Source: Melampsora larici-populina 98AG31
Taxonomy: Eukaryota; Basidiomycota; Pucciniomycetes; Pucciniales; Melampsoraceae
Direction of reading: 5' to 3'
Assembly: GCF_000204055.1 (NCBI RefSeq)
Contig: NW_006768858.1
Coordinates: forward strand, 58,976 to 122,975
DNA: 64,000 nucleotides
The notes under the pieces are model-generated. The model did no database searches and was not told the origin of the DNA. It saw only the letters and a program-made list of their open reading frames with translations. Of the stretch, positions 47,179 to 57,975 are shown piece after piece (the first letter of the stretch is position 1; each line of letters starts with the position of its first letter). Position numbers and translations under genes: made by a program.

Positions 47179-48203
47179 TGTCAGCCCTGAGTACTAAACC
47201 AGCGTACCAATGGGCGACAAATATATTAGAAAACCTTAAAAACAGCAATTACAACTCAAGGCTCAGTTTCAAGAGTCAAGTTACATATGATTTGGCATAT
47301 GTAACATGTGCAAAACTTACATCAAAGAGTGTGTACGTACACAACTTTGATGTGAACCAAAACTACATATATTTCACAGACGTAACACATATGTAACAAG
47401 TGAAATATACTTATAACCCAATAGTAACTGTGTTACTGTAATTAACCTAACCTTAGAACCACAATTTGTGCGCACTTGTAGTCCAAAGATTCTCAAGGTT
47501 CAGACTATATAAACCCTGAAGATCCCACCTGTTTTTGAATCATCACTTTAACATTCAACAACTTTACAAATTGCTCCTTTCACTTTCCTAGAACTTTTAA
47601 AACTTTGTCTAACATCTACAAACTTTAAAAGCCTGATTCTACGAACTTTGAATATTCAACCTTGTGTCTTGTTGACCTTATTGTGTGCGCATCAGAACTT
47701 TGTTTCTATCTGATTAGACTCTATGATCAGTTAGTTTCGTAATATCCATTTGGTGGAATTACGTGTAAGGAAGTAGTCCTTGAGTAAGGCTTATATCAGA
47801 TCAGGGATTTATCTGATATAAGAAACTCTAAATCTACGGGGAACCTCTATTAGTCAGAGTTCAAAGTTCCTGGTGTTAAGATAGACTTTAACACCTCCTT
47901 TATTGATCATTCTTTTGTACAAGAAGTGACTCAATTTAGGCTTGAGAACTGCGCGTCAGTGGCTCTATTTTAATTGTTGCAAATAAGAACAATTACCCAA
48001 AATCCCTGGGCGTGAAATCCTTTGTTAAAAGGTCATCTAACTGAAGTCTTTACTTGTTTATTACAAGTAAAGCTTCTACGCCCACGTCTTTAAATACTCC
48101 AACTCGTGGATTGTAATCCCCACGAGTCTAGTAGAAGTTTGTTTAAACTTCTATCTCCTTTTTTATTGACTCTACTAGCCCAACAGACGCTAGTAGGCTC
48201 ACA
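47179..48203 (+). repeat. Solo LTR in the 5' leader of hAT C
   Basis: 1025 bp, TGTCAGCCC to GGCTCACA, TSD TTGTT on both sides (47174-47178 and 48204-48208). The TATA box is at 47506-47513. It lies 12 bp upstream of the putative transposase ATG (48215). Confidence 0.95.
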
Positions 48204-48214
48204 TTGTTATTGAT

Positions 48215-51081
48215 ATGGCATCTACCTCATTGAATGCTCCTGAATCATCTTCTTCTTGTTGGTCCGCTCGTGCTAGCCCACGCCAAATCAATCCCGGCTT
48301 TGTATTGACCCCTGTAGACTCACGGACTGCTTTATGAAGGCGAGCCAACTAGCTTTAGAAAAACGGTCTCTGACGATGTTGCGTTTTTACTGTCATACTA
48401 CGAAGAACCAGACTTTGTACCAGGCGAAGAGGTAAGTGACTTTCTTTAACTTGTATCATCTATCTTGATATTTGATTGTTGCTAACTATATATTGAATTT
48501 CAACATATCTGTTTAGGCTACTGGAATCAAACAAAGATTAAAATGCAAGTTTTGTCCCGGTTATTTTACTCAAGGTGATGACGGCAATTCAAATCTGTAC
48601 GGACATCGAGATGGATACAAGAAGAGAAAGCCTTGCACCGGAAGAGCAAAAGCCATCAAAGCCAAGTTTGATCTACCTCCCACGTGGAAAGAACTCAACA
48701 AACCTGTAGAAGTAGCAATTAACCCCGGTAATGTGATGAAGTCGTTTCTATCTGCATCCACCTTCAGCGTCGAGTTGTTGAATGTTGTCTTGGTGATTTG
48801 GATCCTACGCCATGCACTGCCATGGATTCGTTTCCTGGACCCAACCTTAAGAGCCGCATTCAAACTTGGCAATCGAGCTGCTCAGCTGTGATCTCCAAAG
48901 TGGGCAGCCACAACCGCAAAGGATCTTTTCTACTCACTTTATAATGTTGTGATAAGTCGCATACAAGTGCGTTTTTTCGCTTTTGTTTCTTTTCTCTTTT
49001 GTTTCATGATATATATACAGGCACTCACACATTTACATCTTGTTTAACTATGTAGAACAACTCCAGCATGTTCTCGTTGGCTCATGACGGATGGACAACA
49101 AAAGGAAATCAAATGGCATTTATTGGGGTCATGGTTAACTATATTGATGACAATTGGAATTACTAGACAGTTCACCTTACGTTAAAACTAGTCACTTGGC
49201 ATCATTGCGGAGATCTCTTAGCTCGACCTGTAGCTCGAAATCTCATTCGACATGGGCTACACAAGAAGGTATAGTTTTCTCCATCTTGTCCTTGCTTGTT
49301 TCTGTCCTTTTGTCCATCTCGATGAGCTTCTGACCTCTTTTATTTCAGATGATTGGACAGACAACAGATTCTGGATCATCTAACGGACCAATGGCTCGCA
49401 AAATGTCCCGGCTATTCTCCGAATGCGACTCTCCCGTCGACTGGTCACCTGAGAAGAGTCATGTCAGATGCTTCTGTCATAAGCTGGCTCTGATGGTAAG
49501 TCACGGGCTCAAAACTCTGGCTATCAGAGCAGGACATACCAAACCAACTACGAAGCCGGGTTTGATTGTGCCCATCCCAACCATTCGAGTAAATGATGAC
49601 AAGGTGGACCTAATCGATTCTGATGAGTCAGACAAGGACCAAGGTTCTTTGGTACCTGATTCCATTGAACATGAAGGGTTGTCTGAAGATATTTCAGATT
49701 TGATGATGCAATCAGCTGACATTGTAGCACGTAGTGTCCATAAGGTGAGCTTGAGTTACTTGTTTTTTAACATCTTATCATTCTCTGAGCTGATACAGAC
49801 CTTGTTTTAGGTTGATAAACTCATCCAGATGACTTGCTCAAGTTCATCCAGACAGAATTATTTTGCACAGAAAGCAAAGGAACAAGGCGTTCAAACACTC
49901 ACTGTAGGTTACGGGGTAAGATGGAATGTCAAAGCTGACAGTCGCCGCAGGGCTTGTGATGGCAAAGATGCAAGTTTCATTTTGTTTCTTTGTATATATA
50001 CAAATGACTGACATTGCATAATTATTTACAGATCCTTAACTCAATGACTTCAATGGATCGGAAGACCAATAAACATTACCGTGGTCTTTCTATCATTGAC
50101 GAGGAATGGGAAGCCGTTGAAGCCTTGAACCCAGTCCTTGAGGTGAGTGATAAATTCATGGCAATACATTCAGTGCGGCTCTTTGCTGACAATCTTGATT
50201 TGGCTAGGTCTTTGAGGATGCTACATTTCGTATGCAGGGAGACTTTTTGTCAGGTTGTGAGGTCCTTGCAGAATATCTACGCATCAAGAAAAAACTTGAA
50301 AGCCTCAAAGAAGAGACTATATATCCTAGTATCTTAACTGTCATAAATGAAATGCTTACCTGGCTGAAGAAGTATCAGGAAGAGACTTTAGGAACTGAAA
50401 TCATTATTATTGCAACAATCCTCAACCCACGAAGACGCTTGAAATTTTTTCAAGACTTCTATCCGGCTGCAAGTGTCTCAGCTCAAGATGTGATTAATGA
50501 AGTATTCCAAGGACGGCTGTCAAAATGGACTCCAGACGATCCTGAACCTTTACCTCTAACTCAAGCATCGACTGTACCCAATGTAGTTGATGAGTTTGAT
50601 ATGTTTGGAGCAGCTTCCGATAACATACCGGCATCAAATGCTCATGAACATGAGCTGGGCGACTACCTATCTAATAAGTTTGGAATAGCGCCTGAAGAAA
50701 AGCCTTTGGACTGGTGGAAGGTGAGCTCAATCTCATCTCCTATTGTAGGCTATTAGTATTCGTTTAATTAATATTACATGTTTGTAATCTTTAACACAGA
50801 AACACACAAAAGATTTTCCCTTACTTGCCTCAATAGCAAGGGACTATCTATCAATCTCAGCAACAACCTGTTGCGTTGAACGATCTTTCTCTTCGGCTGC
50901 TGACGTTGCAGCTCCTGGTCAAGGTTCAATCCTTCCCAATACAATCACCCGGAAGGTGGGATGCAGGGAATGGATCAAGCAAGGCATTGTACCAAATGAC
51001 AAATTTGAAGATGCAGTGAAGTACTTGAAAGAGTATGAGGGAGAAGAAAAGAAGAGTAAGAAGATGGCAAAAAAGGAGTAG
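48215..51081 (+). pseudogene. hAT transposase, element C
   Basis: Exon 1 (48215-48431) is damaged by stops and a frame change, but YYEEPDFVPGEE is recognisable. Later exons: 48517-48966, 49056-49268, 49349-49744, 49811-about 49973, 50032-50142, 50208-50720, 50800-51081. A BED-like finger CKFCPGYF ... LYGHRDG is in exon 2, first D in LAHDGWTTKGNQ, second in TTDSGSSN, CxxH in RCFCHKLALMV, and the dimerisation region at DWWK ... ARDYLSISATTCCVERSFSS. Stops are TGA 48889-48891 and TAG 49164-49166; the donor after GKDA near 49973 has decayed. From 50032 to the TAG at 51079-51081 no disabling change is visible. The basic tail (EEKKSKKMAKKE) resembles a nuclear signal. Confidence 0.9.
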
Positions 51082-51647
51082 TAATTTCAAGAAGTATATT
51101 CTTTTTATCATATTTTTATATGTTTTTGTTGCCCTTCTTTTATCTTCAACTTTATCTCTTGTTTCTCATTATTGTTTTTATCTTCTTGTCTCTTGTTAAT
51201 AAGTCATTATAATCATTTTTTTTGTTGTTTTTCATTTTTTCAATAAATTTGGCCGCGATGACCAAAATCTGGCCTTCAGATTGGCATCACGGTACGGTAC
51301 GTTACAGCCCATCCGTACCCAAGTGAGTTTTTCGCTACGGTCACCCCCCAAAATGGTCCGATACGGTGGGTCTTGGCTATGGTCACTCGTAACGTGATGG
51401 ATTATCCATCACGTTACGGGTGATTACGATGAGGTCCGAACGTTGATACCTGCGTGCACATGGTTTTGTCATCCCGGATTGGAAGGGATGTAAACAAAAG
51501 GTGAGTTGTTTATCTCACATCCAAGACTTCCTTTGTGAAAAGACTTTCAACATGTTTCTTTTAAATTTGGCTCTAAGATTGAGCATTTAGAATTGAAGGT
51601 CCGTGCAGCAGAGAATTGGCGCAAGGCCACTGGTGCTGGGATCATGG

Positions 51648-52463
51648 CACTACAAGAAAGATAATATTTTCTGGGCAGAAAATTAAATTATTGATACACA
51701 AAAATATTGAGAGGCCAGGAGGAGAGCAAAAGATGAATAAAAATATGCATCTTGTTCCCTGCGTTGAGAGCTTCACTCTGCATATTTTTCCGTATTTTTA
51801 CAGTCCATATTGATAAGTGTACTAACAATAAACCTTCACAATCATCCAATTACAACCTGTAACAAGCACTGAAATTTGGCTCATTAGTGTTTAGAGAAAC
51901 TTTTGATTTCTGAAAATACTCATAACTTTTTCAATTCCGGTCCAAAACGCTCGATTTTGGGTGCATTGGTAAGCTGGAATTGTCCTCCAAATAGTTCATA
52001 ATGGGACCACACAGCATGCTGGTCTGCTAGCAAAGATGTCATCTGGCGTATACATTTGGACATACAGATCGATAGAATGAGTACCAGACTAGCTACATAG
52101 GTCTTGATCTTATAAAAGTTCGAGAGGAAGAGTTCAGCTTTCTAATGCACTTAAAATCGAGTGTTTTAAGGCAGATTTGATAAAGTTATAGGCGTTTTCA
52201 GAAATCAAAAGTTTCTCTAAACACTAATGAGCCAAATTTCAGTGCTTGTTACAGGTTGTAATTGGATGATTATGAAGGTTTATTGTTAGTACACTTATCA
52301 ATACGGACTGTAAAAATATGGAAAAATATGGAGAGTGAAGCTCTCACCGCAGGGAACAAGATGCATATTTTTATTTATTTTTTGCCCTTCTCCTGGCCTC
52401 TCAATATTTTTGTGTATCAATAATTTAATTTTCTGCCCAGAAAATATTATATTTTGTGTAGTG
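51648..52463. mobile_element. CACTA element with long inverted arms (816 bp)
   Basis: Ends CACTACAAGAAAGATAATAT (left) and, inverted, CACTACACAAAATATAATAT; the left matches the classic plant EnSpm terminus CACTACAAGAAA. TGG flanks both sides (51645-51647 and 52464-52466). The arms are inverted copies of each other over roughly 320 bp with few mismatches, leaving a spacer of less than 200 bp. No coding capacity. It interrupts an exon of the Harbinger B second gene. Confidence 0.93.
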
Positions 52464-53503
52464 TGGGGACAGCTGAAGACAAGATTGCAGCGCTACGAGC
52501 CGATAATGATATCCAGATTGATCTTGAGGAGGAGGAGGCAATCAAGGCATCAGCTGTGAAAACTACAAAGGGTGAGTCTAACCATCTCCTTCCTGCCTGA
52601 TGTTGCTTCATGTACTGACCCGATTTTGCTACAGATATGTTGAATAGGTTATGTCCCTTTTATGAAGCCCTTGTCCCCATAATGGGTGAGCGTGTAGGCA
52701 ATCAACCCTTGTACACGGCCAAATCTACTGCAAGGCCTTCACAAAACCAAATCAACACTGTGACTCAAAAAACCACAACTCAAGAGTCCCCGATCATCAA
52801 TGAAACCCAAACATCCTGCTACACTGTCTGGGAACCGAGTGACTTTCTTCAGCCAAATGACTTCTATGATCCAGCAGCCGACAAAGACGATGACTTGCCA
52901 CTTGCGGGGGAATCACTTGAACCAATCAAACCTTTACACCCTATCCGATCTGTATCTAACTTGCAAAGCCAAAGTTGTTGACTTAACCCACCAGCTATTT
53001 GTGATCCAATCCCTAAAGATACACCAAGACAAGCTTCAGGTAATGAAACCCTTTTGAAAAATATACGGTCCTCTCTACCAACTCAATCCGACTTCCAAGA
53101 ACCGAATCAACACCATAAGAGCTCAAACAATACCACCCGCATCATGGTTCAACAGGCTGCTGATGCGACCAACACCATGATGGGGATGATCGGCTCTCAA
53201 TTTGGTTTTCAGATGCCCAAAGACACCCAAAAGTGATCTGGTGCTGATGATGAAGATACTTCTCCTGAGGCCATTGCCATCAAAAAAGCAAAGCAGGCCA
53301 AAAAAGACCAACTCGACTTGCTCATGTTGGATCGCGAGTTGACGCAGGAGCAAAGGGCTTTGGAGGATAACGAGGGTGGCTTGGGGATGTCAAAGCTTCA
53401 ATTAGGCCGAGAGATGGTGGATATGATAGCAAAACTAACTTCAGCAACTGTTCCTCATGAGGATGCTAAAAAGATGGCTCGAGAGTTCCTTCAAGGTTTA
53501 TAG

Positions 53504-54390
53504 CAAACCTTTCCAATCAAATAAAAAAGCCTGTTTTTTCTCTTTATTTGATCGGTCTCTAATTTTTTCCTTCTTGATAACCAAATGAAACATCAAGTTA
53601 ACTCAACAAAATATTCTCTCTTGGATTGGTCTCTTATTTTTTATTCTTGATAACCAAATAAAATAGCAAAAAAAATCTCCTTCACCTTTTTCAATCTCAA
53701 TAACACAATTAAACAGCTAAAAAAATCTCTTTGCTTTTTCTTCTCAATAGTTGCTTTTTCTTCTTGATAGTCACAATTTAACACCCTAAAGATCTTGTTG
53801 CATCCTAACATGCTGTGTTGAGCCTTTCTGAAATGAATCATGTGTGGTTTAACAAATCAATGGACTCAACTTGTTCATATGACTCTCGTCTTTGAAATGA
53901 GTCATATGAGCTTTGAGGCAATCAGGTCGCTGCTTTTGGACTGCCTTCTCTGTGTTGGATATGAACCATGCACAACTCAACTAAGTTAGTACTTTTGATT
54001 TTATGATTCAAATCAAACAAGTCAAAAAGATAATCAGGTTTGAAATGATTCAAAGCAAACTGACAAATCCTTACGAGTTGAATCAATTCAAGTCAAAATA
54101 ACAACTCCTGAGGAGTGGAATTGATTCAAGTCAAAATAAGAGCTTGTTACGATTTGAATCGATTCAAATCATAACAACAACTCTTTACTAATTTGTTGTA
54201 CTAACCCATTGCTTCAATTTAGTTTGAATCAATTCTGATAGTGGTAGTAACAAAAAGGATTTGACTCGATCAAATCAACCAAAGAGAAGTTGGTCTCATC
54301 TAAGAGATGGATGTTATCAGATTTGATATTTCAAGTTTAAAAGGGATCTAAGGGCATCTAACAACTTCAACTAAGTGTTGTATATCAGAT
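53504..54390. other. Non-coding middle of Harbinger B
   Basis: An AT-rich gap between the tail-to-tail genes. 53990-54190 has a loose repeat of GATTCAAGTCAAAATA-like units; the rest shows nothing. Confidence 0.5.
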
Positions 54391-54870
54391 TTAAGAAGTA
54401 TCTAAGTGATCATTTTCAATTGGAGCAGATTTACAAGCATTTTGTTGAGGATGAGTAGTGCTCTGAACATGTTTGTTGGTCAATACACAAGTGGTTTTTG
54501 GTTTTGAATTTGATTTCTTAACAACTTCTTCATCTGTTGACTCCTCATCTTCATCATATACGATTGGTACAGATTTACGATTAGGACGCTGTAAACGTTT
54601 AGCAGGCAGAGAAGTGATACGGCGATGGGTGGTGGATTTCCCTTCGAATTTAGAAGACCTACCAGCTTTGGTGGCTTGAAGCTCTTGTTTAGAAAACTCA
54701 ATCACAGCTTCAACCTTTTCTTCTTCAGTTTTGCTTATCACCACATTGTCATGGTTATTCATCAAAGGTTCCTCATCATCACTAGAAGAAATCATGCTAC
54801 GTTTTCCTGCTGCTTCACTAGTGGGTTTGATTATTTTTTCATCTGCTAAAGCTTCTGGACTACTGAGCAT
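54391..54870 (-). CDS. Charged low-complexity ORF downstream of the Harbinger B nuclease
   Basis: 159 codons, same frame as the end of the nuclease and separated from it by stops near 54996-54994 and about 54942. E/K/S-rich with SSDDEEPLMNN, a basic stretch (RRITSLPAKRLQRPNRK) and DEDEESTDEEVVKK. No domain recognised. It could be a C-terminal extension of the nuclease detached by stop mutations, or a third small gene. Confidence 0.45.
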   Translation of the reverse strand: MLSSPEALADEKIIKPTSEAAGKRSMISSSDDEEPLMNNHDNVVISKTEEEKVEAVIEFSKQELQATKAGRSSKFEGKSTTHRRITSLPAKRLQRPNRKSVPIVYDEDEESTDEEVVKKSNSKPKTTCVLTNKHVQSTTHPQQNACKSAPIENDHLDTS

Positions 54871-55237
54871 CTTGATTCCTGCTTTTGTAATCGATTGATC
54901 GGAGTCCGAAATATGATCAGGTAATTCCGTAACTTTGGCTTAGTACATTGACTTCAGCCAAGTTTTGCCATTTGAGGTAAAAGCTGATTCATATCAAAGC
55001 GCTTCCTGAGCACGTCTGAACTCGCGCAGTAGAGCATTACGCCTGGAATAAGCCGTGGTCTCTTGTTCTTCCAGAGGTTCTTCTTCCCCATGTCTGAGAT
55101 CTTTGGGAATTCTTTCTTCAGGCTCCGGAACCCAAACATCCCTCTGCTTGATTGAAAAGTTGTGTAAGATGCAGCAGACATCGATCCAGTCAACAGCCTG
55201 TTTTGCTGAGGCAGAGTCCTTGATGAAGACACACAAG

Positions 55238-56472
55238 CAACTCTGGCTCGCAGCGCTGTGCAGCGCTGCAGACCGTAGATGGGGCAGTGCAGCGCCTTTG
55301 GGACTTGCTCAACCTTGGAAGCTCTGGGGAAAGCGGCAAGAACAATCTGGGCAAAAAAAGTAGCAGAAAGCTATACTTTGAATGCGCAGCGCTTCCGGCA
55401 AAAAAGTGTGATATTTTTTGCAAAAGATCAAATTTTATTCACAAGCAGAGATGTTGAAAATGTAAAGAAATGGAAAACATGTGCTAGTGGAAGAGATTGT
55501 AGTTGGATGGAAAGAAATGAAATGAAAACCACAAAAAGAGAAATGAAAAGAGTTAAAAGCAAATCAGTTTTGGTTTGTTACTTTAGTTTTAAAAAAGGAA
55601 GATGAGTGAAAGGAAACACTTAACTTTGATACTTTCAGAGATCACAAATTCTCCTGGCCAAAGATCACTTTGTTTAATTTTGATAAATTGATTATAAGGT
55701 AGAGAAACTGAAACAGACATAGATAAAAGTGATTCAAATTGGATTAAAGTTTCTTTTGAAGTTGAATTTGATTGAATCCCATTGAAATCTTCATTATTCA
55801 AAAATTGATCAAGTACTCTTGAAATTTGGATGGATGAATCAGAATCGATTGTCATAGTAGAATTTTTGTTTTCAAATTGTTTGGGGATTATAAAGATATA
55901 GTCATAAAGGTTTAGATTATTGATGAGTTGTATTGGTATTGATGAAGACAGACCTATATGTTCAAAAATCAATGCATGTGTTTACTTTGAGATTGATAAT
56001 CAAAATAAGAAGTGCTAACCATGCATCGGTCTCTCTCATTTGATCACAATCCTTTCTATACTGATCCTTTCCAGCAAAGCCATCTATTTGCAATAAAAGA
56101 AGAAATGAATTGTCAAACCCAGTTTTCTTCAATTCTGATAGTGCGATTAGGATACTGACAGTGATGTGATTGGATAGATAAAGAGATCGAAAATGAGACT
56201 GATCTGTAAAATCAAATCAAAAATTGGTGAATTGTCAAGTATGATTGATGGCTGCGGTAATGAGTGGTGGTGAAGACGTGGTCAAGGCTGGCTGGAGGTT
56301 AGTGTGGGCCCTGTGGTGGCTGAGATGACAGAGGGAAGCGCAGCGCCCCAATAGTTTGGGCTCCAAATGTCAGCGTGAGGCGCAACGCCCTGGTTCTGAG
56401 CTGCCCGGGCAACGGTGCGGCTGCGCCGAGTGCTGCGCTCCCCGCTTCCGGCTACACTGCGAGCCAGATTTG
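55238..56472 (-). mobile_element. Non-autonomous hAT-like element carrying a gene fragment (1235 bp), 7-bp TSD
   Basis: Ends CAACTCTGGCTCGCAG (left) and, inverted, CAAATCTGGCTCGCAG; ACACAAG flanks both sides (55231-55237 and 56473-56479). G+C-rich termini with GCGCAGCGC words resemble those of hAT A. The AT-rich interior contains a coding-like segment unrelated to transposase (55600-56203). Confidence 0.9.
55600..56203 (-). pseudogene. Unidentified gene fragment inside the hAT-like element
   Basis: After a TTTTACAG acceptor (exon from 56203) the minus strand is open for about 80 codons (SELKKTGFDNSFLLLLQIDG, GKDQYRKDCDQMRETDAWLA). It stops at 55964-55962 in a run of five T, where the next frame takes over (HIGLSSSIPIQLINNLNLYD, then SLPYNQFIKIKQSDLWPGEF) to about 55600. 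One base in the T run would join them. Composition and motifs look like real protein, not transposase. I cannot name the family. Confidence 0.5.
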
Positions 56473-57975
56473 ACACAAGTCTTGCAAAGACTGAAATCGC
56501 ATCTTGAGTTGCCCGTTTCCGTGATCCCTTACAACCCTGATTTTGCTGAGTGACTTGTTGAATAGCTTCTTGATTGGTTCTAATGATCGTGATCAAGGGC
56601 TTTTAAAGGTTGGAATCAGGTTTTTGGTGCACGTGTAACCAGAGTCCGCCAAAATGTATTTGTTTTCACCAAAAAAATCTTTGGGATGTTGTGAAATCTA
56701 TCAAGATGAACCAATCAGTGTCCTCATTTCTAAGTATTAAACGAGATCAATTTACCTCGGTATGTGAGAATATACGCTGGTCATGCAAACTACCACACGA
56801 CCCATGCAAACTATATATGATGCTAGCTTGATGATCACAAATTAACAATGAGTTGAGAGTGTAGGTGTGTTTACAAGTCCAGAAATCTTCTGGGTTGATT
56901 GTTGGAGCAGGGCTGAGAGGGATGAGGGTACCATCAATAAATCCAACGCAGTCTTTGAAGAATGATTTTTGTCCAATTTGCCGTTTGATGTGATTTTGCT
57001 CCTCTTGATTAGGCCAGCAAACGTACTCATCCTTCAACTTCAAGATTGCCTCAAAACAACATCTTGTGAAATTATGAACGGAGCCCTCTACATGCAAACA
57101 AAAATGGTCAGTAACCTACCAAAATCTGACTTTACGCTGACTCACCACTCATTGCAAACATTTGACCTATCATATACACACTGCCACCATTTCCACTAAG
57201 TCCTAGTTGCCATTCAACAGGTGATTGAGGAACTGATGAGTTGTTGTGGAAAACTAGATCATCTTGGATTAGAGTAACTAATTGATTGAAGTTGTTTTTG
57301 GACATTTGAGCCTGATGGAATTAGATGACCTACATCAGCAAACGGGCCAAAAAGGATATCTACGTGAGATTTCTCTTACAAATTTGCGAAAATTGTGTTC
57401 ACTAGCATTCAAAACCCCACTGAACCTTGACCGTTGAAGGGTTTGATCTCTAATGTGAATTCTCGGTTCAATGTATTGGAGGTGAGTGATATCATCAAAG
57501 GCTTGACCAATCACCAAACCAATCTTCATAGTATGTTGAAGGATGACATGCTGAGTATTGGCAAGCTCTTGCAGATCACAGGTGGCTTTGAGGAAGGTGT
57601 TGAATGCACGACTGAGGGAGAGAAGTGAGAGGATCAAGACTTCTTCAGAGTCATCGAGTAAGATTGCAGCGGCAGTCGCCATCATTTCGAGTTGAAGGTA
57701 GGCATATGAAGAAACATAAGAGGGGGGTTTTGATGTGAAGTAGATGACAGATAAGACCTTTTTGGACGCTTTCACAAGGTCCGCAGAGAGTTGTTGCCGG
57801 AGACCCACACAAGGCATGAGGAAGAGGAAATTATGATGGCAAAAATTGTAACACGGGGTCCTCAAAGTAAGAAAAATCTATGCTGCATATTGGTTTTTTT
57901 TCCCTGCCAAAAAAAAAAATAGTATTCTAGGTTCTGAAAAAGGCAGAATCTACCTTTCAACTTTGAGTACCCTTA

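Larger units (their letters stand above)
46742..51445 (+). mobile_element. hAT element C (4704 bp), 7-bp TSD
   Basis: Perfect inverted ends CAACGTTCGGACCTCA; ATACCTG flanks both sides (46735-46741 and 51446-51452). The terminal regions contain many GTACGG and TTACGG words (46770-46950 and 51290-51430), likely subterminal binding repeats. A solo LTR (47179-48203) lies in its 5' leader. It contains a transposase pseudogene whose 3' half is well preserved. Confidence 0.94.
46430..53503 (+). pseudogene. Second gene of Harbinger B (trihelix/SANT-like), split by hAT C and a CACTA element
   Basis: Presumed DNA-binding partner of the nuclease. ATG 46430; the S/T/P-rich start leads to MSWLKDLNTDGKSALDLIVE, a tryptophan-bearing helical region like those of rust Harbinger-linked proteins. 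hAT C (46742-51445) interrupts the codons for AKYL; coding resumes with RAHGFVIPDWKGCKQK. A GTGAGT...TAAG intron (51501-51577) follows, then IEHLELKVRAAENWRKATG. A CACTA element (51648-52463) interrupts next. After it come EDKIAALRADND, an intron (52572-52634), MLNRLCPFYEALVPI, a Q/T/P-rich part and an acidic, helical end (DQLDLLMLDRELTQEQRALE) to 53503. Stops TGA 52979-52981 and 53234-53236 also break it. The frame is restored across both insertions. Confidence 0.82.
54994..57817 (-). pseudogene. PIF/Harbinger transposase (DDE nuclease), element B, split by a hAT-like insert
   Basis: Minus-strand exons: 57817-57380 (start ATG 57817-57815 chosen because it opens MPCVGLRQQLSADLVKAS), 57311-57146, 57087-56756, 56697-56480, then a 1235-bp insert and 55230-54994. 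Introns begin GTAAGA, GTGAGT and GTAAAT and end in AG. First D is in DCVGFIDGTLIPLSP, second in GSLHDQRIFSH; NKYILADSGYTCTKN aligns with element A. The third acidic residue is probably D in RVVRDHGNGQL, as in element A. A TGA at 56595-56593 breaks it. The end (VDWIDVCCILHNFSIKQRD) is the usual conserved tail. The frame joins perfectly once the insert and one TSD copy are removed. Confidence 0.88.
46128..57972. mobile_element. PIF/Harbinger element B (11.8 kb with nested insertions)
   Basis: Ends GGGTACTCAAAGTTGAAAGG at 46128 and the same sequence inverted at 57972, matching over about 40 bp. TTA flanks both sides (46125-46127 and 57973-57975), the canonical TWA duplication. It carries a second-gene homologue on the plus strand (46430-53503) and a DDE nuclease on the minus strand (54994-57817), tail to tail. 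Later insertions are hAT C, a CACTA element and a 1.2-kb hAT-like element. It split a GLT1 pseudogene or gene. Confidence 0.92.

Noticed and set aside
56282..56596. Minus-strand frame with Q/R/A-rich sequence
   Set aside because: It crosses the boundary of the 55238-56472 insertion; the nuclease reading is in a different frame.
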